A DNA stretch of 64,000 nucleotides from Blasia pusilla. Its lineage: Eukaryota; Marchantiophyta; Marchantiopsida; Blasiales. The notes beneath the pieces are model-generated. The model ran no database searches and was not told the DNA's origin. It saw only the letters and a list, made by a program, of their open reading frames with translations. The translations under genes were made by a program, and so were the position numbers. Every line of letters starts with the position of its first letter. The stretch's first letter is position 1. The stretch covers positions 45,136,001 through 45,200,000 of the forward strand of contig CM114272.1 in assembly GCA_050084515.1 (NCBI GenBank), written 5' to 3'. Shown in pieces: positions 1-11,500 of this stretch.

Positions 1-12
1 TCTGATGAATCT

Positions 13-834
13 ATGTCAACACCTCCATTACCAATTCCCACCAATCCAAAAGTAGATCATGTGTTACGTGAGTTAGTAGTCCATAAGCAGTTGCAAAAAT
101 GCAAGGAAGGTATTTGCATTATAAGGAGAAAAGATCAACGTCCATATTGCCGACTTGGATTTCCTGCTTCTGTCAACCTTAACCTTGAGCCTTTCATTGA
201 TCCACTGACACTAAAATGTGATTCCCTACCATCTCTTGTACTGTTGCTATGGGGAGCCCATTTGAATATTCAGAGGGTTACAAATGTTGATTGGTCATTT
301 TATTTTTTAAAGTATGCAGTAAAGTATGAACCTACTGGTTCCTTGGACATTGACATAGAATCGGCTAAGTGCCTTGGTCTTGGAGGACTTGACTAGATTA
401 AGTTAGACCTTGTATTTGGTGTTGTCCTCAATAGATATGTATCATCAACTGAGGCTACCTTAGCTTCTCTCCAGATTCCCATAATATACAGATCTCAAGC
501 TGTCCATTACATTGATTCCAATCCGCCTTCTAGAAGGACATCTCTATACAAATGCGCCTCTGTTCCTTGCATGCATCCCTCTATCTTATATGCCAATCGT
601 CCAACAAGCCTTGAGGATCTCACATTCATTGACTATAGGTTGAAACATGAGCTTCTGAAGACTTACCCAAAGACTCCCACAGATGACATCATTGGTTTAG
701 ATCAGTTAGGTAATATTGTCAAAAAGACTAGTCGTGTTGTTAGGTTCACTGAGTTCCATCCACTACACAAGTTCTTCTATCTTTTTTTGCTTCAACATGT
801 ACCATTCAGATCAAAGGAAATTATCTTGAGTTAA
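13..834 (+). pseudogene. Helitron Rep/helicase polyprotein, Rep-side fragments
   Basis: Two open stretches in one frame (13-396 and 571-834), separated by in-frame stops, resemble the region between the Rep nuclease and helicase of plant Helitron proteins. The first holds CRLGFP, then a run on the pattern LLWGAHLNIQ and YFLKYAVKYEP, matching the family's conserved wraN.D.q and Y..KY..K.E block. The second holds YANRPTSLEDLTFIDY, matching the following Rp...mtf.ey block. The Rep catalytic motifs would lie upstream of the window. The frame is broken by stops, so this is a dead copy. It is followed on the same strand by the helicase part. The family call is by recalled motif similarity. Confidence 0.7.
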
Positions 835-1064
835 CATTTCACCAAATGGACTTACCTGCATGAGTGCATGCATAGGGAAATTCTAAGTAATATAACTGAT
901 ATCCATGTGCTCATAAAGGCTCACGCTTTGAGAAACTTGTGGAGTCAAGTTCATGAAGTTGAGATACTTACGAAGGCCATGACCATTTACAGCCTGAACT
1001 TGATATTGATTTGTCTTCTGAGATATCTACAAATTCGTCACTCTCCCAGGTTGCATCTTAGCAG

Positions 1065-2375
1065 GTGGAAGATCTGCTTGCTAAACCCAACCTAAATTTA
1101 CTAAATCCCGAACAAGCCTTGCTTTTCCTTGAGCTAGGTAGTTTGCAATCTGGATTAGTACTTCTTAAGGGAGCTCTTGGTTGTGGGAAATCTTATTTCA
1201 TATCTTTTATGTATGATTATTGGAGATCTATGAACTTGTCACCATTACTAGCAACCACCACATATATTGTTGTTGTTCGTCTTCACAAGGATGCAACGAC
1301 TGTCCATTCAGCTTTTAGCATCCCTAATCGTGGTGAACTACCTTCTATGCATGCTACATCTGGCACTTATATAAGACTTGCAAAAGGCAAAGGTAATTGT
1401 AATTGATGAATGTTCCATGTTGACCACGACGATTTTGCAGGTTTTACTTATGCGTATGAACAATGTTGCACAATCTAGTAATCATAATATGTTTGGCGAT
1501 AAGCTTCTTACTCTAGTTGGAGATTTGTGTCAGCTCCCACCTGTCTGCAATCATAAAGTCCATAATATTTGCCAGTCCTATCACATTAGTTCTTCTCCAT
1601 TCCTAAACAATGCTCCATCTTATGAGTTGTTGACACCAGTTAGGCATCGTGATGATCCTACATATTACGAGTTCCTCATTTCAATAAGGTATAACATTCC
1701 AAGTCAGCAACAAATTGATCAATGCCTAAGTCCCTACTTGATATTAGAAAATGAAGCCATTGATTTTATTACCTCCAACACTACAATAATTTGTACTCAT
1801 TAAGAAGATGTTGCTATCTTCAATCTCCTCTCCCTTAGAAGCTATTTGGAGATGCTTAAATTGTTGAGGTGAACTCGGTTCTGGATGCACCTAACCAGCA
1901 AGAGTTCAGGAAGTGGATGGACGATGATTCATTTCATCAACTACAATATGTTGCAGTAAACTATCGAGTCATGCTCACCTCCAATGTTAATCTCAAATGT
2001 CAAGCATCGAATGGATCTCTTGGTATTGTATCCAATCTTCTTTATGAGGATGGTGATCTAGCCCATATAGTTGTTATTCTCGACTCTAATGGTCTCAAAA
2101 TCACCATAAGTAGGACCAACTTCTTTACTCTCATGTATGGTTGTAATAAGAAATACATGAAGAGGACCGTTTCACTTGTGTTGGGATATGCCCTGATAGC
2201 CCACAAGAGCCAAGGCTCGACCATAAATGGTACTTTTCTGCTTGTCGTTAGATCAATCTTCGCAATTGGTTTGACTTATGTTATGTTATCTAGGGTTAAG
2301 AGACGAGATCAGCTTAGAAGTTTAGGTACTTTATGCCCTGCAGACTTTGTTGTATTCGGTCAGACTACAACATGA
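1065..2375 (+). pseudogene. Helitron PIF1-like helicase domain, frameshifted
   Basis: This is a superfamily 1 DNA helicase of the PIF1 type that normally unwinds DNA during rolling-circle transposition. Visible motifs in order are Walker A GCGKSYF (about 1180), Walker B IDECSML followed by GDLCQLPPV (about 1400-1540), an NYRVMLTSNVNLK segment (about 1950), and the C-terminal HKSQGSTING plus YVMLSRVKRRDQL (about 2200-2310). The parts lie in different frames (1065-1406, 1378-1803, 1869-2375), so at least two frameshifts are present and the protein cannot be made. Order and spacing fit the end of a Helitron Rep/helicase. Confidence 0.85.
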
Positions 2376-2609
2376 GTTTTATTTCAAGTTCTTCTTTGTC
2401 CTCCCACCGAACATATACAGATATGTCTTCACGTAGTAGCTCTGCTCAGGGGCCGCAGCTCAAGGGGAACTCCTCAACACAAGCCTAGTGGACAGATTCC
2501 TTTCTATGAAATATATGATGCAGACTCCATCCATGTTGTTGATGAGCATTCCAGCAGGCAGCCTCATCATGAGGATCAGCCCACACCACAGGTTATAATC
2601 TCCACTATT

Positions 2610-4440
2610 ATCCAATTTATTTTATCTATCTTGCCTCTCTATTGCGTAACATCTCATCTGCAGGTTCCATCAAGCTACTTGGACTTTGCCACTATGATAC
2701 TCTCAGATATTTACACCCAGCCTGAAAAATTCAAGCCTTGTTTCATCTTCCCTACAGAAAACCAGATCAAATACATGGAAAATTTAGGCATGGTTCCGTC
2801 TTTTTGGGAACACGGTGTAATCGGCAGGCATATTCAGACTTTCATTAGTCAGGACCAGCTTTGGGACGCTAAGTTCCGCTGAATCAACAAAGATGCACCA
2901 ATTTCAAGTTAGCTTTCAGTGATTTTATTGCAATCCTTGTCTTTTGATATTCATATTTCAGATGTATTGACTTCCATTTTCTCCACTTACACTAGGGATC
3001 CATAAGGAGGTACTCAGATTAAAAAAATGTGGATTTCAAGGAGACTTCCTTGATTTGGAAGGATGCAGCAAGGTTATTCAACCTTGTCTCTAGTGGGATC
3101 TGGGTTGATCAGCTCCGTATCTTAAGACACCAGATGCACTTGCCTCTGAACATGTTGCTGGAATCGACAATAGGAAAGGAAATTGATCTGATAGAGAGGA
3201 TGAAAACAACTCAAGACAATGGCCAACTTCCAGATTTTGATCCACTTCCTATTGATGTTGATAAGCCAGGCCACTTCTCATCTTTGCATGATTTTGATGA
3301 AGTTATTATTTTTTCCTCTGATCCTATCCATCATGCCGTAGCTTCACCTCTAAAAATTGCAAATGATCCTAGTAGTAGCACCTCGATTCCTCAATCCAGT
3401 GACTTTAACACAACATTGCAGTCTCCCAGTAAGCGCAAGTGCACCTAGTCTTGCTACACAATGGTATGTTCCACTCAATGTTGGTTAATTTTCAGTTAAT
3501 ATCCGTTTAGTTCAATGCATGCTAAATACTCTCCTAATTGGTTTTTGTTTTCATTTGTGCAGATACTTCTCTACAATCACCCTAGAGCCAGTGTTATACT
3601 ACACTAGCGGCTTGTTCCTGAAAATTTTCATCACTTTTCAATGAATTTTCCATGTGCATCTTAAAGGCTGCTCTATCATGACTTCTCTGCAGATCCATTG
3701 CATTCTACTTACTCTTCTAAATACATATTTTTTCAGCATTCAATCATATTACTTACTTCCACCTTACTAAATTTTACTCGTATGCCTGTGGATAATTTCC
3801 ATCGCAGGATCAAATTGCAATTGGATGAACCATTCCTCTATTCTCACTCTATTCTGCCCTCCTCACATTCAATCAAGCATTACGGCTTTGTTTCTCAGAA
3901 TTCATACACATTCATTCTCTTCATATCAGCAATGTAGCTTGCCATTCGTTTGAATGTATTCTCCTACTTTTACTTATGAATTAAATCTATTCTTGTTTAT
4001 CATGTATTTTCAATGCAGATCTGGTATACCAATGACAATAATAGCTTGATCTGTCTTGGGTACACTGGTGATGGTGCCAACTGGAATAACCAGCCTCAAG
4101 GAGTTCGAAGTCGGATATACAGCTCCATCCGTTCAGCTTTAGATCACTCTGAAGAACGTTCATTCCAACTTTCAACTGAAGTGAATGTTCTTACTGATGT
4201 TCTTTAGCTTGAGCAGGATGCAAATAGAGCCCACATAGCTGAGCTCAATGACCTCAAGAAACAGATGAGAGATGTTGAGTTTAAATTCTCTGAGTTCTAT
4301 GGCAATATCAAGCACTATGTTGAAGCTGACCCTAAACTTGCTCGTCAGGCATCTACAATTCGAGCTCTCCTACCGAGAGAGCTGGAAGGGATCTTATGTT
4401 TATCTCTCATCGACTCTTGCAGTTGCTAGTTCAGGTTTCG
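2610..4440 (+). other. Exon-like coding remnants downstream of the Helitron helicase
   Basis: Three open stretches (2664-2882, 3029-3448, 4019-4430) are separated by AT-rich, pyrimidine-ending segments that finish in CAG, as introns would. The first begins after ctgcag with VPSSYLDFATMI. The second is acidic and serine-rich near its end, with a basic SPSKRKCT tail. The third opens with IWYTNDNNSLICLGYTGDG and, beyond a TAG at 4205, continues as a heptad-like Glu/Lys/Leu stretch suggesting a coiled coil. I recognise no family. They could be a host gene fragment carried by the Helitron or the exons of an older gene. From 4441 to 5400 I see no gene. Confidence 0.35.
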
Positions 4441-5400
4441 CTTTCTTCTGAACTCACATAGCTTCTCAGAACATGATTTACTTCTTCACTTTTTGGGCTA
4501 CTGCATATGCTCATGTTATGTGGAAAGACATCAATCTCAAGTTTTTGTATCAGTATTTTCCATTTAGGCATCGTCATTTTCTACCCACATCACTTCATCA
4601 GTGTCCTCTACTGTATTTTATGCTTCATGCTTGCTATTTTCAATCTTCAGGTTTTGCAAAATGCACCAATGACCGCTTAATTATTTCGTTTTATTACTCA
4701 AGCTGCACTTCACAACCCACTTCATGTTTATTTTGCCTCAACGATAATGTGTATCCTCAACTTCTGCACCCTGCTCTAGAAGCTTTCCTCTCGAGTCATG
4801 GTCTCTTCATTCAATCTCTTCTCCAAATCAGCTTGCACAATTCTCCATTGCGAAATCAACTGCACCTTGTATTGCCATGAATGATATATGCCCAAGAACC
4901 CTCATTGCATTCACGCAACATTGCTCGGTTCCAATTACCTAAATCATACCTTCACTGTTTTACAACCATTTTGCCTATGATCAAACAACCTTGACAGACT
5001 CGACGATTCGCTCACATTCTACCACATTATGCAGTGTATAATTCTACCTCACCTAAAAGTGACAAATTTATGAACAATAACATCATTCAAAATTGATACC
5101 AACTTCTCTCCATCACCTATCCTTCTGGACGGCTTATGACCGTTCACACCGTGGCCACCTTTTCTACTCAATTCACATTTCCACCACCGCACATTAAACA
5201 AGCCCGCTCTTTGAACAATTCATGTGGCCGACCCAAGCTTTTTTCCGGCGCTGGTTCCTTGTTTTAATAAGACCTATCCTTTAATATACTCTAGGTTCTT
5301 AAGTATGTGTACACTTACATTTTCGTATTATTATTTTTTTAAATATACCCGCCGCCACACTAATTTGGACGCATAAACGAAGTCGCCGCGACTTCTTCGG

Positions 5401-5434
5401 CCGTCCATGGGACCCGGCCCCGGCCCATGGACGG
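5401..5434. repeat. Perfect inverted repeat upstream of the RPB5-like gene
   Basis: Eleven-base arms (CCGTCCATGGG at 5401-5411 and CCCATGGACGG at 5424-5434) flank a 12-base GC-rich spacer. It lies about 260 bp upstream of the RPB5-like start codon, where AT-rich transposon-like DNA changes to GC-richer gene DNA. A cruciform or a dyad protein site is possible. Function is unknown. Confidence 0.7.
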
Positions 5435-5698
5435 TTTAGTCGTGGTTACCGCTCGCGACGCTGTTCGAGCTTCCGTTCAGCATTTAAGCTACGTTCCCCA
5501 GGCGCAATGAAGGCCTGCCCTCAGATAGTTATGGCCTGCGGCGGGGCCGAGCTGCTTGAGTGACATGAACTAGCAGAGCGAGTGGCGGGTCTGTGCGGCT
5601 TGGAATCTGCTGACTCTGTAGAGTTCCGCGGGCGAGAGTGTTGTCGATCATCTCGTTTGACTAGTACAACTATTTAGAGCACAGGAAACTCAGGTGGT

Positions 5699-7223
5699 AT
5701 GGGTGGTGCCAGATCAGAGAGAGGGCACCGCAAGTGGAAGGGATGGAAACTGGAACCTCATGATTGCGACTCCGATGAGCCGGATCTGGCACCAATCGCC
5801 ATCCACGTGATGATAAAATACCGGGTTCGCCGCACAGTGCAGCGAATGCTGCAAGACCGAGGTTACAGTATATCGGACGCTCAATTTAAACAATCCGTAA
5901 GAGAGTTCAGCGCTTTGTACTTCGAGGCGTCTGATCCACCATCTCTCGATATTTACACGGAAAAGATCGCAGAAATCAATGCAAAGGTGGCTTATGAGTT
6001 CTTTGAGTCAATTTCTGCTCCATGGCCACGATGCAAATGACTTTCCGTAGATATATCAGGCTCGAAGTGCAGATTGAAGTACTGATTTCTTATCGTTCGT
6101 TTTAAGCAGATAGCTGTATACTTTCCGGACGATGAGAAGGTGGGTGTGGCCGTCATCAAACGCTACGCGGAGGATATGATGTTCAAAAGAGTGAACAATG
6201 CCATTCTTGTGATTAAGCATCAACTCACTACTTTCGGCAGACAGTGCATTAGGGAGATGACTGGTCTCTACAATCTCGAAATCTTTCAAGTAAGCAGCAG
6301 TTACTGTGCGATGTAAATGTCAGCAGATCTGGGATCTATTAGCACTCTTGATAAGCCCTGTCTTGCTAACTTTTCCATTTCTCGCGGCTGAGATTACACG
6401 ATGTGCAGGATATGGAACTGGTGGTGAACATCATGGACAACGTGATGGTGCCAAAGCACGTGCCCCTCAGTTCCGAGGAGAAGGCCGCTCTCATGCAGCA
6501 GTACAGTCTTAGTCAGTCACAGGTGGGGAATCTCAGCTCGTCTTCGTATGATCGCAGCACTTAAAGGGTCAAAGAAACTTCTTCAGTTGAGGGGATTGCA
6601 TGTAAGCATTGGCCAGTTGTCCAGGTTTCGCTTGAGTTCGGTTTCAGAAAATTGTCTTTTCCAGTCGAGGAGGTTAGTTAATCAAGTTCTTCTATCAGTA
6701 TCTCCACCTACGCCCCGCCCCACCCCACAGAGTAAGACAGTAAGGAATTGGTAAGGCAGCTTAGCGCTTGGCAAGTTAGTCAGGAGTCAGTAGTGGAAGT
6801 TACAAGATCACTTGATAATCAATTTGCAGTCAGCCCAACAGGCTGCATGTCTGGTGACATCTCCGAATTAGAGTTTCGAAGATTCCAAAATGGCAGGTGT
6901 CAATCTTCAGTCATGGAATTGGGCATTAGATATCCCGACTGCTGCGTACATTTGTTGAGTGCTAGGCCCCACCGAGATTCGAACTCGGGCTCTTGGATTC
7001 AAAGTCCAATGTCGTAACCACTAGACTATGGGGCCGTTTGCGTGTTTGGATATCGCAATAAGTTGTACTTACAATTTACTTTTTCTGGCAGGTCCCCCAT
7101 CTGAAGTCGACTGACCCGGTCGCACGCTACTACGGTTTCAAGATAGGCCAGCTCTTGAAAGTCGAGCGCCTTCCAATGCCACCGGAAGATAAGGGGAGCA
7201 CCTCCTATCGCATTGTGGTGTAG
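5699..7223 (+). CDS. RPB5-family RNA polymerase subunit (NRPB5/NRPE5-like), four exons
   Basis: This is the RPB5 subunit family, shared by nuclear RNA polymerases with plant paralogues specific to Pol V. Exons read 5699-5986, 6110-6289, 6409-6522 and 7092-7223 with GT-AG junctions, all phase 0, giving 237 aa against roughly 205-220 in the family. The N-terminal domain shows RRTVQRMLQDRGYSISD. The middle shows VYFPDDEKVGVAVIKRY and AILVIKHQLTTFGRQ. The C-terminal assembly domain shows NIMDNVMVPKHVPLSSEEK and TDPVARYYGFKIGQLLK. The tail (VERLPMPPEDKGSTSYRIVV) departs from the usual IRPSETAGRYVTYR-type ending, and there is an extra N-terminal stretch of about 35 residues. It may be a Pol V-type paralogue. 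Frames are intact, so it is probably functional. Confidence 0.9.
6965..7035 (-). tRNA. tRNA-Gln (anticodon UUG)
   Basis: Read on the minus strand, 71 nt fold as a complete cloverleaf. The acceptor stem is GGCCCCA/TGGGGCC (7 of 7 pairs). A D arm contains AGTGGTTAC, and the anticodon stem TTGGA/TCCAA encloses CTTTGAA with anticodon TTG. The T arm is CCGAG/CTCGG around TTCGAAT. No intron and no encoded CCA are present. The sequence closely resembles plant tRNA-Gln. It lies inside intron 3 of the RPB5-like gene, antisense to it. The TTCGAAT B box and AGTGGTTAC A-box region are internal Pol III promoters. Confidence 0.93.
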
Positions 7224-9857
7224 GCGTCAAGCGAGTTTCGTACATATTTTCGGTTCTCGTACTGTCCTTGTTCCGAGTAGGATGTACCCGTCATCTGGAT
7301 CCTGCACAGTGATTGAGATTGCATGCCCTAGATATTTCTGCAAATTTTCGGGTTCCATGGTAAGGGTAAGTGTTTTTTCTGAACAATGTAGCCAAGTCAG
7401 TTTTGACCGTTTAAGAAGCTGAGTTTAACTCCACGTCGAAATTTCTCCGACAGGAGTAAGTTCTTTTGAAAGAGTGGCGACAGTTTTCTTATATGATGTA
7501 GAAAGCTTTTCATAAGAGAACTAAGATACAGTCACGATGTTTACTAACCGTGAAGAAATACTTGTCAAAAGGAGTCGTTTAAAGTTGAAATCTATAGTAT
7601 TGCTGAAACATGTGGGGTCACAATATGTGGAATGAAAAAGATGGAAAAAAATTTGGACTCTCTATAAGAAGTGAAGTTCACATAACCCGCGGATCAGAGA
7701 AAAAGGCAAGGAGGTAGCTTCACTATACTCTCCCACCTCTCTAAAATCTTACCTTATGGACTTTGGACTATTTTTCAACTTTTTCAATTTGCGATCTTAT
7801 TTAGAGATGCATGTCATGCTTTCATTGGCCGCTTGAAAGGACTCTACATGGACCCCGATAATCCACCCAAACATTTTTGTTACATGTGTCACTGAATTAT
7901 TGGGGTCTTGTCCACACAAGTGTGTGATAGTCACACAATCACCTTTGGTAGAAATGAGGTGCTTCCGGTAGCTAATTTGAGGCCAAAGTTGGAGTCAAGA
8001 AGTTGGTAATGCGGGTGGAGGTGAACTAAGAGTCGGAAGAAGTTGGAGGTGTGGTTTGAGGGGACGGTGGAGCCGTGGCAACAATACTGCTCGAGGTGTT
8101 ATTTTTACCAGGTAGGACTGAAATCAGCTTTCTTGGATCACATGGTGTTGTTGGATCTGTTTGATTGCAACCCCTTAAGCTCTTTGATTATCACCTCTAG
8201 GCCACGCTGCGAAGATGAGGGTTGCTTTCGTGGATTGGTAGAGATTTTTGCATATCTAATTTTTGCATCGGGTGAGTAGTGAGGTCTCTCTCTATGCTGA
8301 GGTAAGCATTTCGGTTTGGTAATATAGCAATTCATCCCACATTACATACAACAAACGTTGAGAAGTGGCATCAGTCAGTGCCACTACCTTTTGCGTTGAG
8401 TATTGCATGTCATTTGTGTTGGATGATACCCAACTTTGGCTCATGCATTCAATAGCGTGTCACATCCGCACTCCACAGTAGCACTAGCACCTGCCGGATC
8501 AGAATCACCAGACATAGGAGAACTCGAACCAGACCATAGCATGGCTATCTTACGATAACACAAAGTGCATTATGAGGTTCGTCATGTGTGGTGCTCATTT
8601 TCTCTTGATCTACTTATTACATTCACAACATACATCTTCTAGAGCGATTAATTTGGAGACACCATGCCTATGGCAGAGCCTTGTCTTACATAAACAAATG
8701 ACATGTCCAACCCTCTCTTGCATTTTCGTAGAGAGGAGAGGCCAAAGGAGAGGCCAAAGCTCACAAGCTTGAAACTTGGTGGTATATTTGGTTGATTCTA
8801 TATCGAGGCACACATGCGAAACAACAGATGCCCATGTCCTTTGGATGAGCTAGGAGCGAGTTCAAGCAGTCGCTATGATTGTAGATGGATATGTCGGGAT
8901 CCTTGAAAAGTTTAGTACATATACAAGGCACTCATCAATGATTATATGGATCCTTGGAACACCAAATTTTTCATGTAACTTTAGCTCCCAATCTACTTTC
9001 CCTCGCTTCTCTTGGTGGTAAAGAATACTCTAGGGTGGCTAGAGTACCTTTGAGCAACTATGAACAATCACTCTATTCATAGATTCCTCTATGTACACAA
9101 GAGAACCCCAGAAAAATTTGCAGTCAGTTGGCCAAAACAATCAAAGATTGTCTTTGCGATCTCTCATAGCTCTTGAGCAATGAATATCCGTCCACGTATG
9201 GTCTTCATAGATACCAAGACCAACCTATCCAATTGCCTTGCAGATCTTGTGGTGGCTAAACTGCTACATATTTCGAAAAAATTGTACAGATATTCATAAG
9301 GTGCAGCTGCGATCTAACATGAGAGGCAATGCAAAATTGCGTTGGCATTACGCGGTGGGGAAGTATCCTTGGCATCTACACACAAACCTCAAAATGCATT
9401 GCAGCAGCCTTTCATTTTGACCTCAAACATGACCACTCAAACTCACAAGTCTTGGGGGATCCATGTACATGATCTCTCAACAGTCCTGGTGCTTCAGGGA
9501 ATTCCAAAATAGAAATAGAAAGTTGAAAGTGATTCGCAAGGTGGGAGCTATAGCAAGAAGCATAGCTAGTGTGCCCCCACTATTCAGATGGGGCACCCCC
9601 TCTCTACCCATTCCACAACTCTTGCATCAGATTTGGCATGTCGCTCTTGTGGTTTTTGAATGGACTAAACTTGGCTGCCATCGAGCCAGAGTTAGGTATC
9701 ATCCAACTCTTGGCAGCAATCGAGTGACTATTGCTGTAGCGGAACGTTGCAAATCCACATCTCCATTGCAATTTTGAACTCCGATTTTCCCCCTCAACTC
9801 TACTATGAGTGATAACACCACAATGGACACTCCAGGAGTCCCTAAGATTGCACACGG
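7224..9857. other. No confident gene; unresolved, probably decayed repeat DNA
   Basis: After the RPB5-like stop codon this 2.6-kb stretch holds only short open frames without recognisable motifs. A possible older coding sequence is hinted at around 9190-9300 (plus frame containing TNLSNCLADLVVAKLL), but stops surround it. No LTR ends, tRNA or long repeat was found. Confidence 0.4.
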
Positions 9858-10530
9858 ACAAAGTCCGTGTCTGTGGACATGTCCATGTCCACGAACTTAT
9901 GTCTATCTTATTGATGGACATGTCCGTGCAAGCTCGGATACTTGGGGGGCCCACACCTGTTGCGTGGCCCGTAGCCCGGCCTAGGGCGGGCTTGGTGCGG
10001 GCTCAAGGCCCGCAAAATTTGGTCCGGCGGACCACATTTTTGCGGCCCTGGCCCGCGTCTCCCTAACTAGAGCCCGTACCTGCCCGTCCAGAGCCCACAC
10101 CCAATCATCCCTGGGCCCGCGTGTGCCCTCCCTGAGCCTGTGCCGATCCGCCTTGATCCCGCACCCACCCGCGCCCAATCAACCCCAAGCCCGCACCAGC
10201 CCACCCTAGCATGCGCCCAATCAGCCCTCAGCCCGCGTTTGCTTGCCTCGAGCCCGCACCTGTACGTCGGGAGCCCGCCCCGAGCCCGCGCCTCCCCGCC
10301 TGGAGCCCACATCTGCTCGCCCTAGTCCGCGCCCAACTAGCCTTGAGCCCACGCCTGCCTGCCTCGAGCCGCGCCTAGCCCTCCCTACACACCACGCAAC
10401 ATGTGCGGGCTACGTCAACCTGGGTCTAGGTGGCAGGCTCCAAGGCGGGCTCGGATGCGGGCCTAGGTGGGGCCCGGGCGTGTCTGAGGACTTCTCCATT
10501 TCCGTACAACCTTGGGAGTCCCCATAGCGT
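9858..10530 (+). repeat. Dispersed repeat with GC-rich degenerate core, copy 1
   Basis: It starts with the phrase gtccatgtccacgaacttatg and ends near tccatttccgtacaacctt. Both phrases recur, slightly altered, around a shorter GC-rich core at about 47025-47410. Between them is a core of about 500 bp built from irregular, roughly 25-35 bp iterations of gagcccgc-type motifs, far richer in GC than its surroundings. Open frames across it on both strands (Pro/Ala/Arg-rich) follow from the composition and are not genes. Confidence 0.65.
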
Positions 10531-10552
10531 GAAAATTTATCACACTCAATCT

Positions 10553-10585
10553 GTGCATGTGCATCGCACGTGCACTCTAACTAGT
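10553..10585 (+). mobile_element. Helitron 3' terminus (hairpin plus CTAG)
   Basis: A hairpin with arms GTGCATGTGC and GCACGTGCAC (one G-T pair, 3-nt loop, 10553-10575) is followed after five bases by CTAG (10581-10584) and a T, the classic Helitron 3' end inserted before T. The segment gtgcatcgcacg...ctaactagt closely resembles the 3' end of the complete mini-Helitron at 50137-50323, so they are one family. No 5' TC end was found upstream. Confidence 0.65.
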
Positions 10586-11229
10586 TTTATTGAAGGGAGG
10601 AATCTAGTCTCGCACTTAATAGAACCACGGAAACCGGGAAAACAGACTCATGAACTTTCATGTACCGTTGTACGTTCTTCCAAATCCTTTTTGGTGTAGG
10701 TAAACGTCTCAAGTGTTTTCTCTCTAAGAATGTGAAATTCCGTCCTCTCTACCAAATCCCGATAAAATGGTTTTGAAAGAAGCCTCGGACATAAAATGGA
10801 TTATTTCTACAAACAACGATAATTGCTTCAACTATGTGGAATAAATTTTGGGAGTTGAGTCAATGGCTAAGTAATTCTTCTATCTCTAGATTTTCCTCGT
10901 AGATTTCTCAAATTACTCGATCCTAAAATCAAGTATCTAGATCCTCACTTTGAATAGATGGCATATCCCATGTACTAGCCATGAAAGTTGTATAAAATTT
11001 CAAGTATGCGGCCAATCACATGGAGTAAGAAAAGTGGAGATAAGATAAAGTGGGGTTTTAGTAAATTTTTAAGTGGAAATAGTGAGCTCAAAGTGACATT
11101 GTACACGGTGATGTTAACGGAAGAGCGGTACTTTTCCATCAAGAAACACGTAATGGAAAGCAACATAAACCACGGAAGGTACATTATCAAAACCAGCGAT
11201 TAAGTGCAATTCTCGAATTACAAAATGGT
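10586..11229. other. No recognisable feature
   Basis: The sequence is AT-rich, with short frames on both strands and no motifs. It lies between the Helitron terminus and the LINE tail. I see no gene. Confidence 0.4.
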
Positions 11230-11500
11230 AATGGAATATTATAGCATTTAATTAGTCGAAAGTGGTGGGAGAAAGTGGAAACACCTAAGGTGGTTTTAAT
11301 TGCTTTCATTCGATGTATCAATGCCAAATTTTGTACACGTTGTAAGGTCATTGAGATGGATTTTTGAAAATAAGTAGTGATTCCAGCGAGAGGACTACGG
11401 GAAGGGACAATTCTTGAGGGAGTGATGAACACATGTTTTAGGAAAGTATGAAAATACATATATAAATGATCAAATTATTTCATTGTAAAAGGAATAAATT
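11230..11500 (-). mobile_element. LINE copy 1, 3' part, cut off by element A
   Basis: Read on the minus strand, this aligns with the end of LINE copy 2 (about 60750-60960). Shared phrases include tttattccttt, cactccctcaagaat, ccccttcccgta-type sequence, actacttattttt and ccttacaacgtg. The match starts at the base next to element A (11501) and fades by about 11230. The rest of the same LINE continues beyond element A at 23631-25262, showing that A inserted into this LINE. Confidence 0.8.

Noticed and set aside
7600-9460. A suspected Copia polyprotein on either strand
   Set aside because: No integrase, RT or protease motif could be read, and stops are dense.
9981-10527. Several overlapping open frames on both strands rich in Pro, Ala, Arg and Gly
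   Set aside because: They arise from the GC-rich iterated repeat. No start context, motif or frame preference supports a protein.
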